Source of the DNA: Mimachlamys varia | Taxonomy: Eukaryota; Mollusca; Bivalvia; Pectinida; Pectinidae | Length of the DNA stretch: 64,000 nucleotides | NCBI GenBank assembly: GCA_947623455.1 | Contig: OX392535.1 | Span: 34,744,688 to 34,808,687 of the forward strand | Direction: 5' to 3' | Part shown: positions 22,501 to 29,409 of the stretch, in pieces | Layout of the letters: every line of letters begins with the position of its first letter | Numbering within the stretch: the stretch's first letter is position 1 | Made by a program: the position numbers and the translations under genes | The notes under the pieces: model-generated | Told to the model about the DNA's origin: nothing | Database searches by the model: none | The model's input: only the letters and a program-made list of their open reading frames with translations

Positions 22501-24543
22501 TGTGAGAACATGACAGTCTGAATTATTTGTGTTAAATTGAAATATTGTTTAACATTTGGACTGAAATCGGTTTGAAAAAATAAAAAGCTCTTCCTGACTT
22601 TTTTATTCCACTTAATTCAGTAACACACCATTCAATTAGTGTGGTATAATTATAAATATTTTCCAAGGATAAAGTCTGGTCATGATTAAAACATACGCTA
22701 ATGATTATTGAAACATATTTTGAAAAATTGTTCTCCTACGATTATTGCATACGTTTTTACAACAACTCTTAGTCAACCAGTTTTGGGTTGAAGTGGTTGC
22801 AGTTTGAAATAATTACTCTCAATCATAGCACAGAAAAAATACCGTGCCATATTCTTTGAATTGTACTAGAACAGGCACAGGATTCTAGATATACGTGAAA
22901 TTCAAACGCGATAAATAAATGAATTTTGTTAGGCTCACTCTAGTTGGTGATATTCATTTCAACTAGGACTCAAATCATTGGACGAGTTAAGTCTTGTTTT
23001 TCATACAGTTTTCATAAACAAGATCTGGATAAATTTGGGTTTATATTTGAAAGTAGAAGTGGTTCACATTAACGCATCTAAATTTTTGGATCCACCCTGA
23101 ATATATATCATAAATCCAGGGACACATATACGTTCCTGATTAATCCAATAACCAAATGTTTATGTTGAAATTTTAAAATATGCAACTTAAAAAAAAAAAA
23201 AAAACGTCATAGTACGTTTAGAAAAATAATAAAACTTCAAAATTTTAGAACATTGTATATATGTGATACAAATATAATTTAACCTAATTAACAGTGTCAA
23301 GTTTTGCCAAGATTACTAGCCTAATGTTAAATGCAGAACAAATATTGTTAGATTCTGTTGAAAACTCCTTTAATCCTTTTTAATGAATAGTTTTTCTTCC
23401 AACACTAGGGACGGCTAGGGATGAAAATAATTGTGCCGGTGTATATTGCTATTTATAGGATCGGTAATTATATTATCATGAATGCCCTTCGAATTCACTG
23501 GCCTTAACATTCACACCTCTTGGTAATTACAGGGCAATTAGTACACCTGCCACAACTCACAGGTAAGGTATCACAAATGCCATTTGGCTAGTATATGTAT
23601 GACAGGTAAGGCTACAGGTAATTTACATAGCTGTAGATCAGATTGTGTAAATTGTATCACTGTCTCTAAGCTTGGAGTTGCTGAGATGTCACAGGCTAGA
23701 TTCTAATTGAATGCAGTTTATGTAAAAATCAGAATTAAATAAGTTTTATTTATCTGACAAGATCATTAATGACGATTGATAATTTTAGCCACATAACATG
23801 TATTGGTTGCTGTCATTACTTGCACCAAGAAATAAGATAAAAGGCAATGCTTACACATAAATATGTAATGGGCGTGTACAGGTATCGGATACGTTGTGCC
23901 TCAATGACGTCACACATCACGTGACCTAGAATCCCGGTCAAAATATGCATATTCACTAGGCTCATAGAAATGGGGCGTCACCTAGCTTGCCTATTTTCAC
24001 AACACCGAAGGAGACGGGGTATCGGTCACTTCACGTACTGTTGCATCAAATGAGATCAAAATATGAAATTATGAAAAATCGTGGCCAGAACCCTTTAAAC
24101 ACTCGGCCACCGCTGCCCCCCCCTCCCAAAATAACATTAGTTGTAGATCTTTATTGAGAGCTGTTTATAATCATTACTGTTTCTCTTTAGCTCTTTCAGA
24201 CGATATGGAGGAGGGGGCACGGCCCAACACCAGAAAATATTATGATGAAACTGTTCAGAAGACCACACCCAATCCCAGTGCAGTGGAGGGAGAGGAATCT
24301 GGTCTGACTCGCATCCAGATGACAATCTTGATCGGAAGTTTAATTGGTGTTGTGTTTGTCGCTATATTTGTGGGTTTTGTAATTATGGGTGTGAAGCTTA
24401 TTACTCGTCAGAGGTACCGGCCAAGGTATCTTCCCCGTCCAAGCTCGATGTATCTTACTGAAGGTTTGGGCACAAGCTATGGCTCACCACCTGTGTCGGG
24501 GTCCCGGGGTTTAGGCCACCAGGAGACCATACCGGCACCATGA
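1426..24543 (+). CDS. Thr-rich collagen / EGF-like single-pass membrane protein (8 coding exons)
   Basis: Predicted type I membrane protein of about 1501 residues. Exons by splice signals and phase: 1426-1501, 4224-4486, 5565-5778, 9512-12704, 13691-13714, 14796-15041, 16295-16435 and 24191-24543 (stop TGA). Phases chain as 1,0,1,1,1,1,1, which supports the model. Domains: signal peptide (about 1-22); a cysteine-free region without a recognised family (26-184); a Thr/Pro-rich linker (186-224); a collagen-like region (about 225-1250); two EGF modules and a partial third (about 1258-1384); a transmembrane helix (about 1428-1455) followed by a basic stretch ([12 protein letters not shown]); and a tail of about 45 residues. 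The family suggests an extracellular trimeric adhesion or recognition protein, but its ligand is unknown. As written, exon 4 carries two extra TA dinucleotides that break the frame near 12590 and 12680. I do not recognise a named orthologue. Confidence 0.8.
1582..2157. mobile_element. MULE-like MITE, copy 1, with long terminal inverted repeats
   Basis: The ends CAATCTGATTGAAATACAG and its inverse (near 2138-2157) belong to inverted repeats of roughly 90 bp that include a TAGGATYTGACAG block. The flanks AAGCATTAAT and AAGCATTGAT look like a 10-bp target duplication with one mismatch. A second copy lies at 17085-17641. Long TIRs and a 9-10 bp duplication fit Mutator-like elements; that class is inferred. 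There is no transposase. The interior holds an open frame (1793-2068) that starts MAAPSSAVS and includes CLICSFSF, possibly a captured gene start. Confidence 0.75.
2495..2643. mobile_element. Fold-back element, about 150 bp
   Basis: The left arm (ACTCGTGGTTATTGGATATG, then TTTCACTCTCGTT, then AAAGTTACAAAGGACAC) is repeated inverted in the right arm (GTGTCTTTTGTAACTT, AGAGTGAAATAAATTTCC, CAACAACCACTCGT). It is almost entirely stem, with no coding capacity. It lies in intron 1 of the collagen-EGF gene. The target duplication is not clear. Confidence 0.6.
2707..2921. mobile_element. Fold-back MITE with TTCGCC-containing arms
   Basis: The left end CTGGAAAAATTCGCCCTCC and the right end CGAGGCGAAAATTTCCTG are imperfect inverted repeats. 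They continue inward through AATTTTTGCCC / GGGCAAAATAAAG. The interior has additional GACAGGGC motifs in the same pattern. Non-coding; intron 1 of the collagen-EGF gene. Confidence 0.5.
3033..3353 (-). mobile_element. TTAA-flanked MITE (AGGCCCAATATACGTAAC family), copy A
   Basis: The terminal inverted repeat AGGCCCAATATACGTAAC is present at the left end and inverted at the right end. The left flank is TTAA; the right flank is TTGA, a decayed TTAA. The interior is the reverse of copies at 30074, 52485 and 57446 and runs parallel to 63422. It includes the conserved TTACCGGTACAGCAGCAG segment in inverted form. Non-autonomous; it lies in intron 1 of the collagen-EGF gene. Confidence 0.85.
3944..4195 (+). 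mobile_element. tRNA-derived SINE, family alpha, copy 1
   Basis: Shares with 13752-13977 the blocks GCACTTGCCTTTCACCAAG, a B-box-like GGTTCAATTCCC, AAAGGTATGGGGTC, GTGGGTTTTCTCCA and a 3' end ATAACTTGTTTCA...TTGTTGTAAAATAAA. The tRNA-like head plus a fixed tail makes it a SINE rather than a tRNA gene. It ends only about 30 bp before the exon 2 acceptor of the collagen-EGF gene, so it may supply branch-point or pyrimidine sequence. Confidence 0.8.
4224..4486 (+). CDS. Exon 2 of the collagen-EGF gene (N-terminal domain, first part)
   Basis: Acceptor TTGTAG at 4223 and donor ACG|GTAGGG at 4486/4487. It encodes residues 26-113, containing [13 protein letters not shown] and [20 protein letters not shown], alternating hydrophobic and polar residues as in a beta-rich fold. 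There is no cysteine. The entering phase (2 bases) and leaving phase 0 match the neighbouring exons. No family recognised. Confidence 0.7.
4868..5084 (+). mobile_element. tRNA-derived SINE, family beta, copy 1
   Basis: The head resembles a tRNA: A-box-like GTGGCCAAGTGGTTAAG and B-box-like GAGTTCGAATCCC. A non-tRNA body follows (GGTATTCTAGCTTTCCTCC) and it ends near AACAGGACGTAAAAC. The same family occurs reversed at 18362-18562, where it is split by a large insertion. Located in intron 2 of the collagen-EGF gene. Confidence 0.85.
5565..5778 (+). CDS. Exon 3 of the collagen-EGF gene (N-terminal domain, second part)
   Basis: Acceptor TTTCAG at 5564; donor CCAT|GTAAGA at 5778/5779. It encodes residues 114-184 ([20 protein letters not shown], then [20 protein letters not shown], then [16 protein letters not shown]). 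NGT and the NQT created at the exon 2/3 junction are N-glycosylation sequons. No cysteine. Family not recognised. Confidence 0.75.
6078..9366. repeat. 57-bp tandem array with a 1197-bp higher-order repeat
   Basis: About 58 copies of a 57-bp unit (core CTCCATGTCCCAGATACTGG then GGTAGGCAGCAG) fill intron 3 of the collagen-EGF gene. Sequence around 7085 recurs at 8282, exactly 1197 bp (21 units) later, with the same unit order and variants, so a block of 21 units was duplicated. Because 57 is a multiple of three and the unit lacks stops in several frames, very long open frames appear on both strands (876 codons on - at 6040-8670). They are broken wherever CAGCAG mutates to CAGTAG on +, so I treat them as non-coding. 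Confidence 0.95.
9512..12704 (+). CDS. Exon 4: Thr-rich linker and collagen-like region
   Basis: One giant exon. The acceptor TCTTGTAG (9511) joins in frame to exon 3, giving [12 protein letters not shown] linker rich in Thr (186-224) precedes the collagen. Zone I (9631 to about 11808, residues 225-950) is an almost uninterrupted Gly-X-Y run built from a 27-residue, 81-bp repeat with triplets such as [21 protein letters not shown] and GNT. Zone II (from about 11809) is built from a 14-residue, 42-bp repeat with an extra GI pair, so a Gly-X-Gly break recurs in every unit. Thr is very common in the Y position and proline in Y is rare. Two TA insertions (about 12591 and 12679) break the frame; with them removed the exon ends GTMGSK in phase 1 at AAAG|GTAAGT. 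Confidence 0.85.
13033..13530. other. Intron sequence with degenerate repeats, no gene seen
   Basis: Between exon 4 and the small exon 5 there are several decayed repeats of a motif like GGCCATCTTTGAATTTGACA (around 13179, 13320 and 13447) spaced 125-145 bp apart. They resemble worn monomers of the hairpin-capped elements elsewhere in the window. No open frame worth calling. Confidence 0.4.
13691..13714 (+). CDS. Exon 5: 24-nt micro-exon closing the collagen region
   Basis: Acceptor ACTTTAACAG at 13690 and donor CAG|GTTAGT at 13714/13715. In phase 1 it reads GETGPLHP, continuing Gly-X-Y (GET, GPL) directly from exon 4 and leading in phase 1 into the EGF exon. The 24-nt length and exact phase fit are the main evidence. 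Confidence 0.65.
13752..13977 (+). mobile_element. tRNA-derived SINE, family alpha, copy 2
   Basis: Same family as 3944-4195: CACTTGCCTTTCACCAAGG, B-box-like GGTTCAATTCCCCG, GGTATGGGGTC, and tail ATAACTTGTTTCATAATTG then TGTAAAATAAA. It starts about 40 bp downstream of micro-exon 5, in intron 5. Confidence 0.85.
14440..14746 (+). pseudogene. 5'-truncated LINE retrotransposon 3' end
   Basis: A short frame (14527-14625) reads [20 protein letters not shown] and ends in a stop. This matches the C-terminal tail commonly seen after the reverse transcriptase in mollusc LINE polyproteins (N-x-F-K-N-R-L-D-x-H-W). It is followed by a 3'UTR with GACCGATGAAGAGGATCTTG and a short AACTT-type repeat tail (14727-14746), typical of some LINE clades. 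Only the last few hundred bases are present. It lies in intron 5, just before the EGF exon. Confidence 0.65.
14796..15041 (+). CDS. Exon 6: two EGF-like domains
   Basis: Phase 1-1 exon (acceptor TTGTAG, donor TCAG|GTAGGT). EGF1 runs from [11 protein letters not shown] to DGVTC and EGF2 from [11 protein letters not shown] to DGHTC, each with six cysteines. EGF2 has the calcium-binding start DIDEC. Both carry the Asx-hydroxylation pattern C-x-(D/N)-x4-(Y/F)-x-C ([20 protein letters not shown]). These modules probably form the calcium-stiffened stalk between the collagen helix and the membrane. Confidence 0.92.
15058..15148. mobile_element. 85-90 bp palindromic MITE, copy 1
   Basis: Contains GACACATTTGAGCTCTTCCA, then AAGTTCATTATGAAATTTCA, with inverted ends approximating TTCACCCCTGAA / TTCAGGGGTGAA. 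Related copies: 24598, 26487, 40010 and 44735. Non-coding. Confidence 0.7.
16295..16435 (+). CDS. Exon 7: truncated calcium-binding EGF-like domain
   Basis: Acceptor TTCTATAG at 16294, donor CCAG|GTAAAA at 16435/16436, phase 1-1. It starts [14 protein letters not shown] and has [10 protein letters not shown] (Asx-hydroxylation pattern), but after the fourth cysteine reads [17 protein letters not shown], so the fifth and sixth cysteines of a normal EGF are missing. Phase continuity to the transmembrane exon is exact. Either the domain is degenerate, or an additional exon in the 7.7 kb intron 7 was missed. Confidence 0.8.
16543..18075 (+). mobile_element. Hairpin-capped element 1 (AGCTCACC type), decayed, interrupted by a MITE
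   Basis: Begins with a hairpin AGCTCACCTTCCCCAAGGGC then AAGTGAGCT and ends AAGCCCTCTGGTCCTCTTGT, a worn form of the family 3' end GGGCCTCTTGT. In between are degenerate monomers with GGAATGAAAGGATTTG and AATTTTGTATAAACGG. A MULE-like MITE (17085-17641) is inserted inside. Non-autonomous. Located in intron 7 of the collagen-EGF gene. Confidence 0.7.
17085..17641. mobile_element. MULE-like MITE, copy 2, with 9-bp target duplication
   Basis: Starts CAATCTGATTAAAATACAG and ends CTGTATTTTAGTCAGATTG; the inverted repeats extend about 90 bp with few mismatches. A perfect 9-bp duplication CCTGAAGGG flanks it (17076-17084 and 17642-17650). The interior retains an ATGGCAGCGCCC segment like copy 1 at 1794, but the frame is broken. 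Inserted in hairpin-capped element 1, so younger than it. Confidence 0.85.
18362..18562 (-). mobile_element. tRNA-derived SINE, family beta, copy 2 (3' body part, split)
   Basis: Reverse copy of the family seen at 4868-5084: GTTTTACATCC, GGTTTTGGAGGTGGAGGAAAG, CTAGAGTACC, and an inverted B box GGGATTCGAACTC-like segment (GAGATTCGAACTC at 18508). It stops at TTAA (18563-18566), inside its A-box region. The remaining tRNA head is at 24099-24119 on the far side of a 5.5 kb TTAA-flanked element. Confidence 0.9.
19170..22169 (+). mobile_element. Hairpin-capped element 2 (AGGTCATCTGACCC type)
   Basis: The 5' end is a hairpin AGGTCATCTGACCC-AAA-GGGTCAAGATGACC. Next comes a GC-rich short repeat (CGTCCGTCGCCGTGCGCC), then an array of about 145-bp monomers (19255-21420), then a unique tail. 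The end is GTCAGATGACCGTTAAGGCC then CTTGGGCCTCTTGT. GTCAGATGACC is the exact inverse of the 5' GGTCATCTGAC. A near-identical sister is at 33179-35542. Subterminal inverted repeats plus a 3' hairpin suggest Helentron/HINE-type non-autonomous elements (inference). No ORF for a transposase or Rep/helicase. Confidence 0.85.
19255..21420 (+). repeat. About 145-bp monomer array inside hairpin-capped element 2
   Basis: Around 15 monomers containing ACTTCTTCTCAAGTTCTACC, GGCTGAAATGATCCTGAGAT, GTTGTTATTTTTCGGGTCGG and CCAAGATGGCCGCCATAG. Some monomers (near 19556, 20030 and 20505) are a diverged type with CCACTGGTACCTGTGAGCTG and CATGATTGCGCAATCACTG, giving a higher-order pattern of roughly 470 bp. 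Short open frames in it are shadows. Confidence 0.9.
24099..24119 (-). mobile_element. SINE beta copy 2, tRNA head fragment after the TTAA element
   Basis: ACACTCGGCCACCGCTGCC is the inverse of the family A-box head (GGCAGCGGTGGCCGAGTGT). It directly continues the sequence interrupted at 18562 once TTAA is counted once. It ends about 70 bp upstream of the transmembrane exon acceptor. Confidence 0.85.
24191..24543 (+). CDS. Exon 8: transmembrane helix and cytoplasmic tail of the collagen-EGF gene
   Basis: Acceptor TTCTCTTTAG at 24190, entering phase 1. Encodes an acidic/Thr-rich juxtamembrane segment ([20 protein letters not shown] onward), a hydrophobic helix ([20 protein letters not shown] then VIMGVKLI), a basic stop-transfer stretch ([13 protein letters not shown]) and a Ser/Gly/Pro-rich tail ending QETIPAP and TGA. 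The orientation predicted is outside N-terminus, inside C-terminus. The tail has tyrosines (SMYLTEG, TSYGSP) but no motif I can name. No obvious nearby polyadenylation signal; AATAAA at 25718 is possible. Confidence 0.85.
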
Positions 24544-24597
24544 ACATTCTTAATATGCTAAGAGGCTGTACATGTTATCACCGACATCTGAATGCAA

Positions 24598-24682
24598 TTA
24601 ACTCATTTATCCCTGAAGGCACATTTAACTCCTCCAAATTAAGTTTGGAATAGTTCAATATGAAATCTCAGGAGCGAATGCG
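24598..24682. mobile_element. 85-90 bp palindromic MITE, copy 2
   Basis: AACTCATTTATCCCTGAAGG then CACATTTAACTCCTCC, ending TATGAAATCTCAGGAGCGAA. Same family as 15058. It lies 55 bp after the collagen-EGF stop codon, so it is probably part of the 3'UTR. Confidence 0.65.
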
Positions 24683-24819
24683 TTTTGTAGCGTCATAAAT
24701 ATCTAAATGGTACTCTTAATTGTAGCACCATACTGATGTTTCAACAATTTACCAAAGTTGTCAGAACCATGGAAACTTATATGTACCTGGTTTAGAAAAA
24801 TCTTGTCATTTACTGAAAG

Positions 24820-25170
24820 GAACGATATCCAGGGGTTTCACTCACCTACGCTCTCTACAACCCTGGAATATGCCATGACCAAACTGAAGGCACGCTCAGG
24901 TAAAAACTTCTGAACAATCTCTAGGCTGATGCCTGTCTTTTGAATATATTACAAAGGAGCCACAATCAACTTCAAAGCTTGCTTTGGATGACGTCACACA
25001 GTGCGTGATAACGTCACCTTCCGCTGCATAGACTTGCACAAGTCCAACAATTTTAGAAATTGCAATCTTTACTGTTATGTCACCACAAGATTCTTTAGAA
25101 GTACATCAAAGGGTCGAATTAGTCTTCTTGTCTCATCAACAAGGTGGCACACACAGAGCCTTCTGTTTTG
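24820..25170. mobile_element. MITE-like repeat with GATATCCAGGGGTT end, copy a
   Basis: Begins GATATCCAGGGGTTTCACTC and contains ACCTACGCTCTCTACA, AAGGCACGCTCAGGTAAAAA, TACAAAGGAGCCACAATCAA and CATCAACAAGGTGGCACACA. The same order of blocks appears at 27992-28285. The right inverted end is missing or degraded in this copy. Confidence 0.6.
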
Positions 25171-27349
25171 TTTTGCTGTGACATACTCCAGATGTGTAAA
25201 GAGCGTGAGTGAGCTTTATCACAGGGTATCAAGGATTCTAAGAGAAAAGCTGAAGCTTAAATTAGAACTATTATCAAGTCTGAAACTTGATTGATAAAAT
25301 CTGGTATAAAAACTCTGGAATAATAACACATTATATCCTGTAGTGTTTGATCATGTGATATATCTATCACTTAACCAATACACCCCTAAGGTCCCATTGG
25401 AACATGACAAAATCAAAGATTGGGCGAGTCCAACTGAGATATATAGGGGTGAACATTTATCCAGTTTTAGACACTCTGATGCATTTGTTAAAGATACATA
25501 CTGTGTGCAGCGTTATAAGTGCACTCTGAACTCACAAAAACACGAACAGCGGTACACTTAATGGTTTCCATGTGAAATCTGGATGGGGAAAACGGGGTTT
25601 TTTTTCCTGTTTCTTTGAAACATTGTATTGGCTGATCAACGAGGTAAGGAACATTTTTTACAGGTTGAATACTGTAATTATGTCAATATATGACAGGAGA
25701 TCTGTGCAATAATACACAATAAATATTTATTTCATGTGCTAAGTTCAGCCAGTATTATTCAAACCGAAACCATATCAATTATATATTTATGTAGGTTAGT
25801 AAATGTATGAAAATGTTAAAAATGCTGATGCATAATTATAATACATATATACATCTATGTATTTATAGTGAAGGAAGTTAAGAAGTGATGCCTTGTGCAT
25901 CCATTTGTCTGGTTAAGGTTTTATTCTTTCCAGGCTATATTCGGTTGCCATATCATTAAGTATTTCTGCTAGGACACTGCAATGAGAATTTTTAAATTCC
26001 ATGAAGTACATCAAATTCAGGATAAATTTTGGACAAAATCTTTTGCCTTGTTTTTGACACGAAGGCAAATCGCCGGAAACCAACACTACACTTCTCTATT
26101 GTTTGTGTGCACATACGATGGAGAAGATACCATGGGTTTGCGACGATGGCAAAGGCAGAATGCAGAGATTTTTAGCCCTTGGCAGGATAGCTCTAGTTAC
26201 AACACATTGTTTGTATATATTTTGAAATCTGTTTTTGTTCAGAAGATTTCATATACACTAAAAATGTGCAATATGTTTATAATATTTATTGCTGATCTTT
26301 ACTATTTATACAGGTAGAGACTATAATTTATGTACAAGAAGATTTTTGTAGAGATATGTAATCATATATATGACCTGGTAAAGAAAATATACAACACTTT
26401 ATGGAGATTTTGAAAGTCTTTTGAGAGATACATTATGATCAAGATAGAGGCCTTCTTGACAGCTGAATCTCGGTTAACATTTAAAATAATCACCCCTGAA
26501 GACACATTTGAGCTCTTCCATATCAAAGATTGGGATTAGTTCAATACAAATTTCAGGGTTGTAAATTTTATACATCTCTAATCAATTTGTAGGAGTTTCA
26601 ATATCTCTAGTGTGTGTGTGCCCCTAGCTACTTCCAAAAACATGCAAATTTTGCTACCTGGTATGTAATTAATATAAGTCTCGTATGTGTTCTGTCAGAG
26701 AATGACATATCCATTACTGTACTGTTAAAATGGATAAAAAATATATATATGTATGTTGAATATGAATACTTTCTACAATTTTCAAATGTCACTTTTTTCG
26801 TTGAAAATATTGTGGAGTGTGGAATAAAATTCCAATTTGTTGAAAATGTGTCTATTTTGTTTTTCTGTTACAGTTGGTATATGGCTTACATCTGGTGGGC
26901 CTATCTAACACCAAGCACTTTCTTTTATTTATCATTTAGACTTGCAACTTTTTTTTAGTGTCGCCTAACATTTGCTCAAGTAGAGCTCAGTTAACCAATT
27001 CTGATCGCTTTCTGTCCGTTGTCTTATGCGTAAACTTTTTCAACATTTTTTTTACTTATTCTCGAGAACTAGTAGACAGAATCTTTTTCAAACTTGGGCC
27101 AAAATAAAAACCTCGGTAGATGAGGATAAAAATTGTAAAATTGTGATCCTTTCCCCAGCACCAGAGCAGGGCCCCAAAAGAAAATTTACCAATGTAACCA
27201 ATATTTCAAAAATCTTCTTCTCCATACTCTGAGGTACTATACTGTCTACCACACTGCATGGATGGAATTAGATCACCAGGGGCTTTGATTAATTTTTAAG
27301 TAAATTTATACAAGAGTGAAGACTAATATGAACTTACCTCTTGAAGTAC
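25171..27349. other. Intergenic sequence, no gene recognised
   Basis: AT-rich, with scattered short open frames lacking family resemblance or splice context. An 85-90 bp palindromic MITE copy is at 26487-26566 and AATAAA occurs at 25718. I see no RNA gene. Confidence 0.5.
26487..26566. mobile_element. 85-90 bp palindromic MITE, copy 3
   Basis: ATCACCCCTGAAGACACATT then TGAGCTCTTCC, ending CAATACAAATTTCAGGGTTG. Same family as 15058 and 44735. Confidence 0.65.
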
Positions 27350-27475
27350 ATCCTCATATCCAGGGGTTTCGATCACTTGCGCTCTCTCCACCCCTGGAAT
27401 ATGTCATGGCAAACCTGAAAGCTCTGTGTGTGCCACCTTGTTGATGAGGCAAGAAGACTGGACTCAAAAATGCAG
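27350..27475. mobile_element. MITE-like repeat with ATATCCAGGGGTT end, copy b (partial)
   Basis: CATCCTCATATCCAGGGGTT then TCGATCACTTGCGCTCTCTC, followed by TGTGCCACCTTGTTGATGAG. A shortened copy of the family at 27992 and 60248. Confidence 0.55.
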
Positions 27476-27991
27476 CACAGAGGTCACTGACTGATTTTTC
27501 ACATAAATTTCCAGCTTTTTTGCATTGATGGATTGCCTGTGTTGAAGTTTTTGTCTCGGGTCATTGTGATCAAACTTTAGCTCCTACAGTAGTGAAACTT
27601 CCCATGTAGATTTATCAGGGTCAAAACTCAATAATGCAGGAGGGTTGAGGTCACTGTGACTAATTGTTTTACACAAATGTTCCGCTAACTGCACAGTTAT
27701 TATTCATTTATGTCAACATCTTTTGCTAAGAATTTGTCACAAGTGTTGCTTGAAAGGCAACAATATATGTAACAATAATAAAAAGGCAAAGCCCAATAAA
27801 AAAAACAATAACAGATATAATTTAGACACATATTATGACAGAGCAAATTACAAAAGAAAGTTTGTTAAATTATCACACTATAATCTTCAATAAATAGTAA
27901 ATCTTTCATAATCGATTTAATTTAACATTTTTACATGCTGCATAATAGTGGAAATAATGCATGTCATGGGAGAGGCCTTAGGCCCTTACTC

Positions 27992-28285
27992 AATATCCAG
28001 GGGTTACGATCACCTACGCTCTCTACACCCCTGAAATAATATATGTCATGGCAAAATACTGAAGGCACGCTCAGATGAAAAATCCTGACCATTCGCGAGG
28101 CTACATGCGCGTCCTTTGAAGATTACAAAGGAGCCACAATCGACTTCGAAGCCTGTCAAATTTTACCATTATGTGACCACGAGATTCTTTTGATGTACAT
28201 CAAAGAGTCGGACCAGTCTTCTTGCCTCATCAACAATGTCGGGGCACACAGAGCCTAACCCCTGGATATCAAAGATGGGGAGAGG
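27992..28285. mobile_element. MITE with inverted ends ATATCCAGGGGTTACGATCAC, copy c
   Basis: Left end ATATCCAGGGGTTACGATCA; right end CCTAACCCCTGGATATCAAA. Interior blocks (AAGGCACGCTCAGATGAAAA, ACAAAGGAGCCACAATCGAC, CATCAACAATGTC) match copy a at 24820. A compact member at 53388-53456 and another at 60248-60544 have the full end ATCCTCGATATCCAGGG. Confidence 0.7.
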
Positions 28286-28875
28286 TCAGCTAAATGGAGC
28301 TTAGCAACCAACTATTTGTACATGTTCTATTTAGTCAGTCTATAAAGCTATCATAAAACGTCATCTTCATTTGTTTGACCGACACGCATTTCTTTTAAAA
28401 CCGCATTTGTCGCAAAATAAACTTGAAATCTTAAATGGTGACACCCACCCTGAGACAATTCTGGATCCGCCCTGGTAATTATGACGTCGACATTAATATG
28501 AAATATCGGCAGTGCTGGTCTGGCAGAACAAATGTTGGGTGGATGCGTCAAAAGCTAGATAAAAAAAATTACGGAAAAAGAAATAATAGTAATATTCAGG
28601 GTGATATGCCCCTTAAGACAGGTTACACACATACAATATTAATATTAATTTACATATATATTATCACAACATGTAACAGAGAAACATCGATAAATATATA
28701 TATATATAACACGACTTTTATGGCGATATACGCACATGTATGCATAGTTCAAGTCGACCCTGAGCAAGACCGAGGAGGGATGCATGTATATATATATAAG
28801 ATGCAATTTTTGTGTCAGAATTCGTAGGCGTTATATACCATAACATAGTAGTTTTCCTTTAAGTTGTCTACAGTA

Positions 28876-29129
28876 CAGGGACCTGAGAATTTGTAACAGC
28901 TAGTTTTGAACCTAAGCTAAGGTGTTAAGAGTAATTTTAAACTTTGGGTGGGTGTGGGTTTAGTTCAATTTTTGATAAAAATGCCCCTCATCAATGGCCA
29001 TAAAGGGTTATGACTATTGACGAGGGGCATTTTTATCGAAAATTGAACGAAACCCCCCAAAAGTGTAAAATTACTAAAAACACCCTAATTTATGTTCAAA
29101 ACTAGCTGTAATAAATTCTCAGGTCCCTG
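28876..29129. mobile_element. Fold-back element with CAGGGACCTGAGAATT ends, about 254 bp
   Basis: Arms CAGGGACCTGAGAATTTGTA and AGCTAGTTTTGAAC are inverted at the right (GTTCAAAACTAGCTGTAATA, ATTCTCAGGTCCCTG). The stem continues through GATAAAAATGCCCCTCATCA / GACGAGGGGCATTTTTATCG at the centre. CAGGG-type ends resemble hAT MITEs, but no clear 8-bp duplication was found. It lies about 280 bp upstream of the PSMA4 start exon. Confidence 0.7.
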
Positions 29130-29302
29130 TGGTCAGCCTGTCTACCAACCCTATTTTCTTTTAAGAAAAAAAAAGGGAATTGTATAGCAGATTTAAATAA
29201 AGTCAAAATCTGTTGTTGATTGCATATATATCTGATCAGTAGATCAAGTTTTCAATTGCTTTATGAACCTTATTTCTACATGATTGAATGCTTTCATTGA
29301 AC

Positions 29303-29328
29303 CACGTGACTTTTTGTATTTTCGCGCC
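29303..29328 (+). promoter_or_regulatory. Candidate PSMA4 promoter motifs (E-box and E2F-like)
   Basis: CACGTG (29303-29308) and TTTCGCGCC (29320-29328) lie 80-110 bp upstream of the proposed PSMA4 ATG. They match general E-box and E2F-type consensus sites. No TATA box is evident. This is motif matching only. Confidence 0.3.
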
Positions 29329-29409
29329 ATTATTTACTTAAAAGCTAAAAAAAATACGAAACTAATAGAGATAGTTTCGGAAGTGTCTAGCTCTGTATAC
29401 AAATTCAAC

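Larger units (their letters stand above)
18567..24094. mobile_element. 5.5 kb TTAA-flanked DNA transposon (non-autonomous), carrying a nested element
   Basis: Ends AGGGTTTTGGCCACGATTTT (left) and the inverse of AGGGTTCTGGCCACGATTTT (right), one mismatch in 20. Inverted similarity returns further in (for example TGACGTCATTGAAGCACAAC on the left against its inverse near 23892-23912). Exact TTAA flanks both sides (18563-18566, 24095-24098). Removing the element and one TTAA rejoins a SINE. TTAA targeting is known for piggyBac and Kolobok superfamilies; the AGG terminus differs from the usual piggyBac CCCT, so Kolobok-like is my guess. No transposase frame was seen. Hairpin-capped element 2 (19170-22169) is nested within it. 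Confidence 0.85.

Noticed and set aside
24154..24543. Stand-alone small membrane protein starting at 24154
   Set aside because: The start lies before a good acceptor (24190) and the downstream part continues the EGF exons in phase, so it is the last exon of the larger gene.
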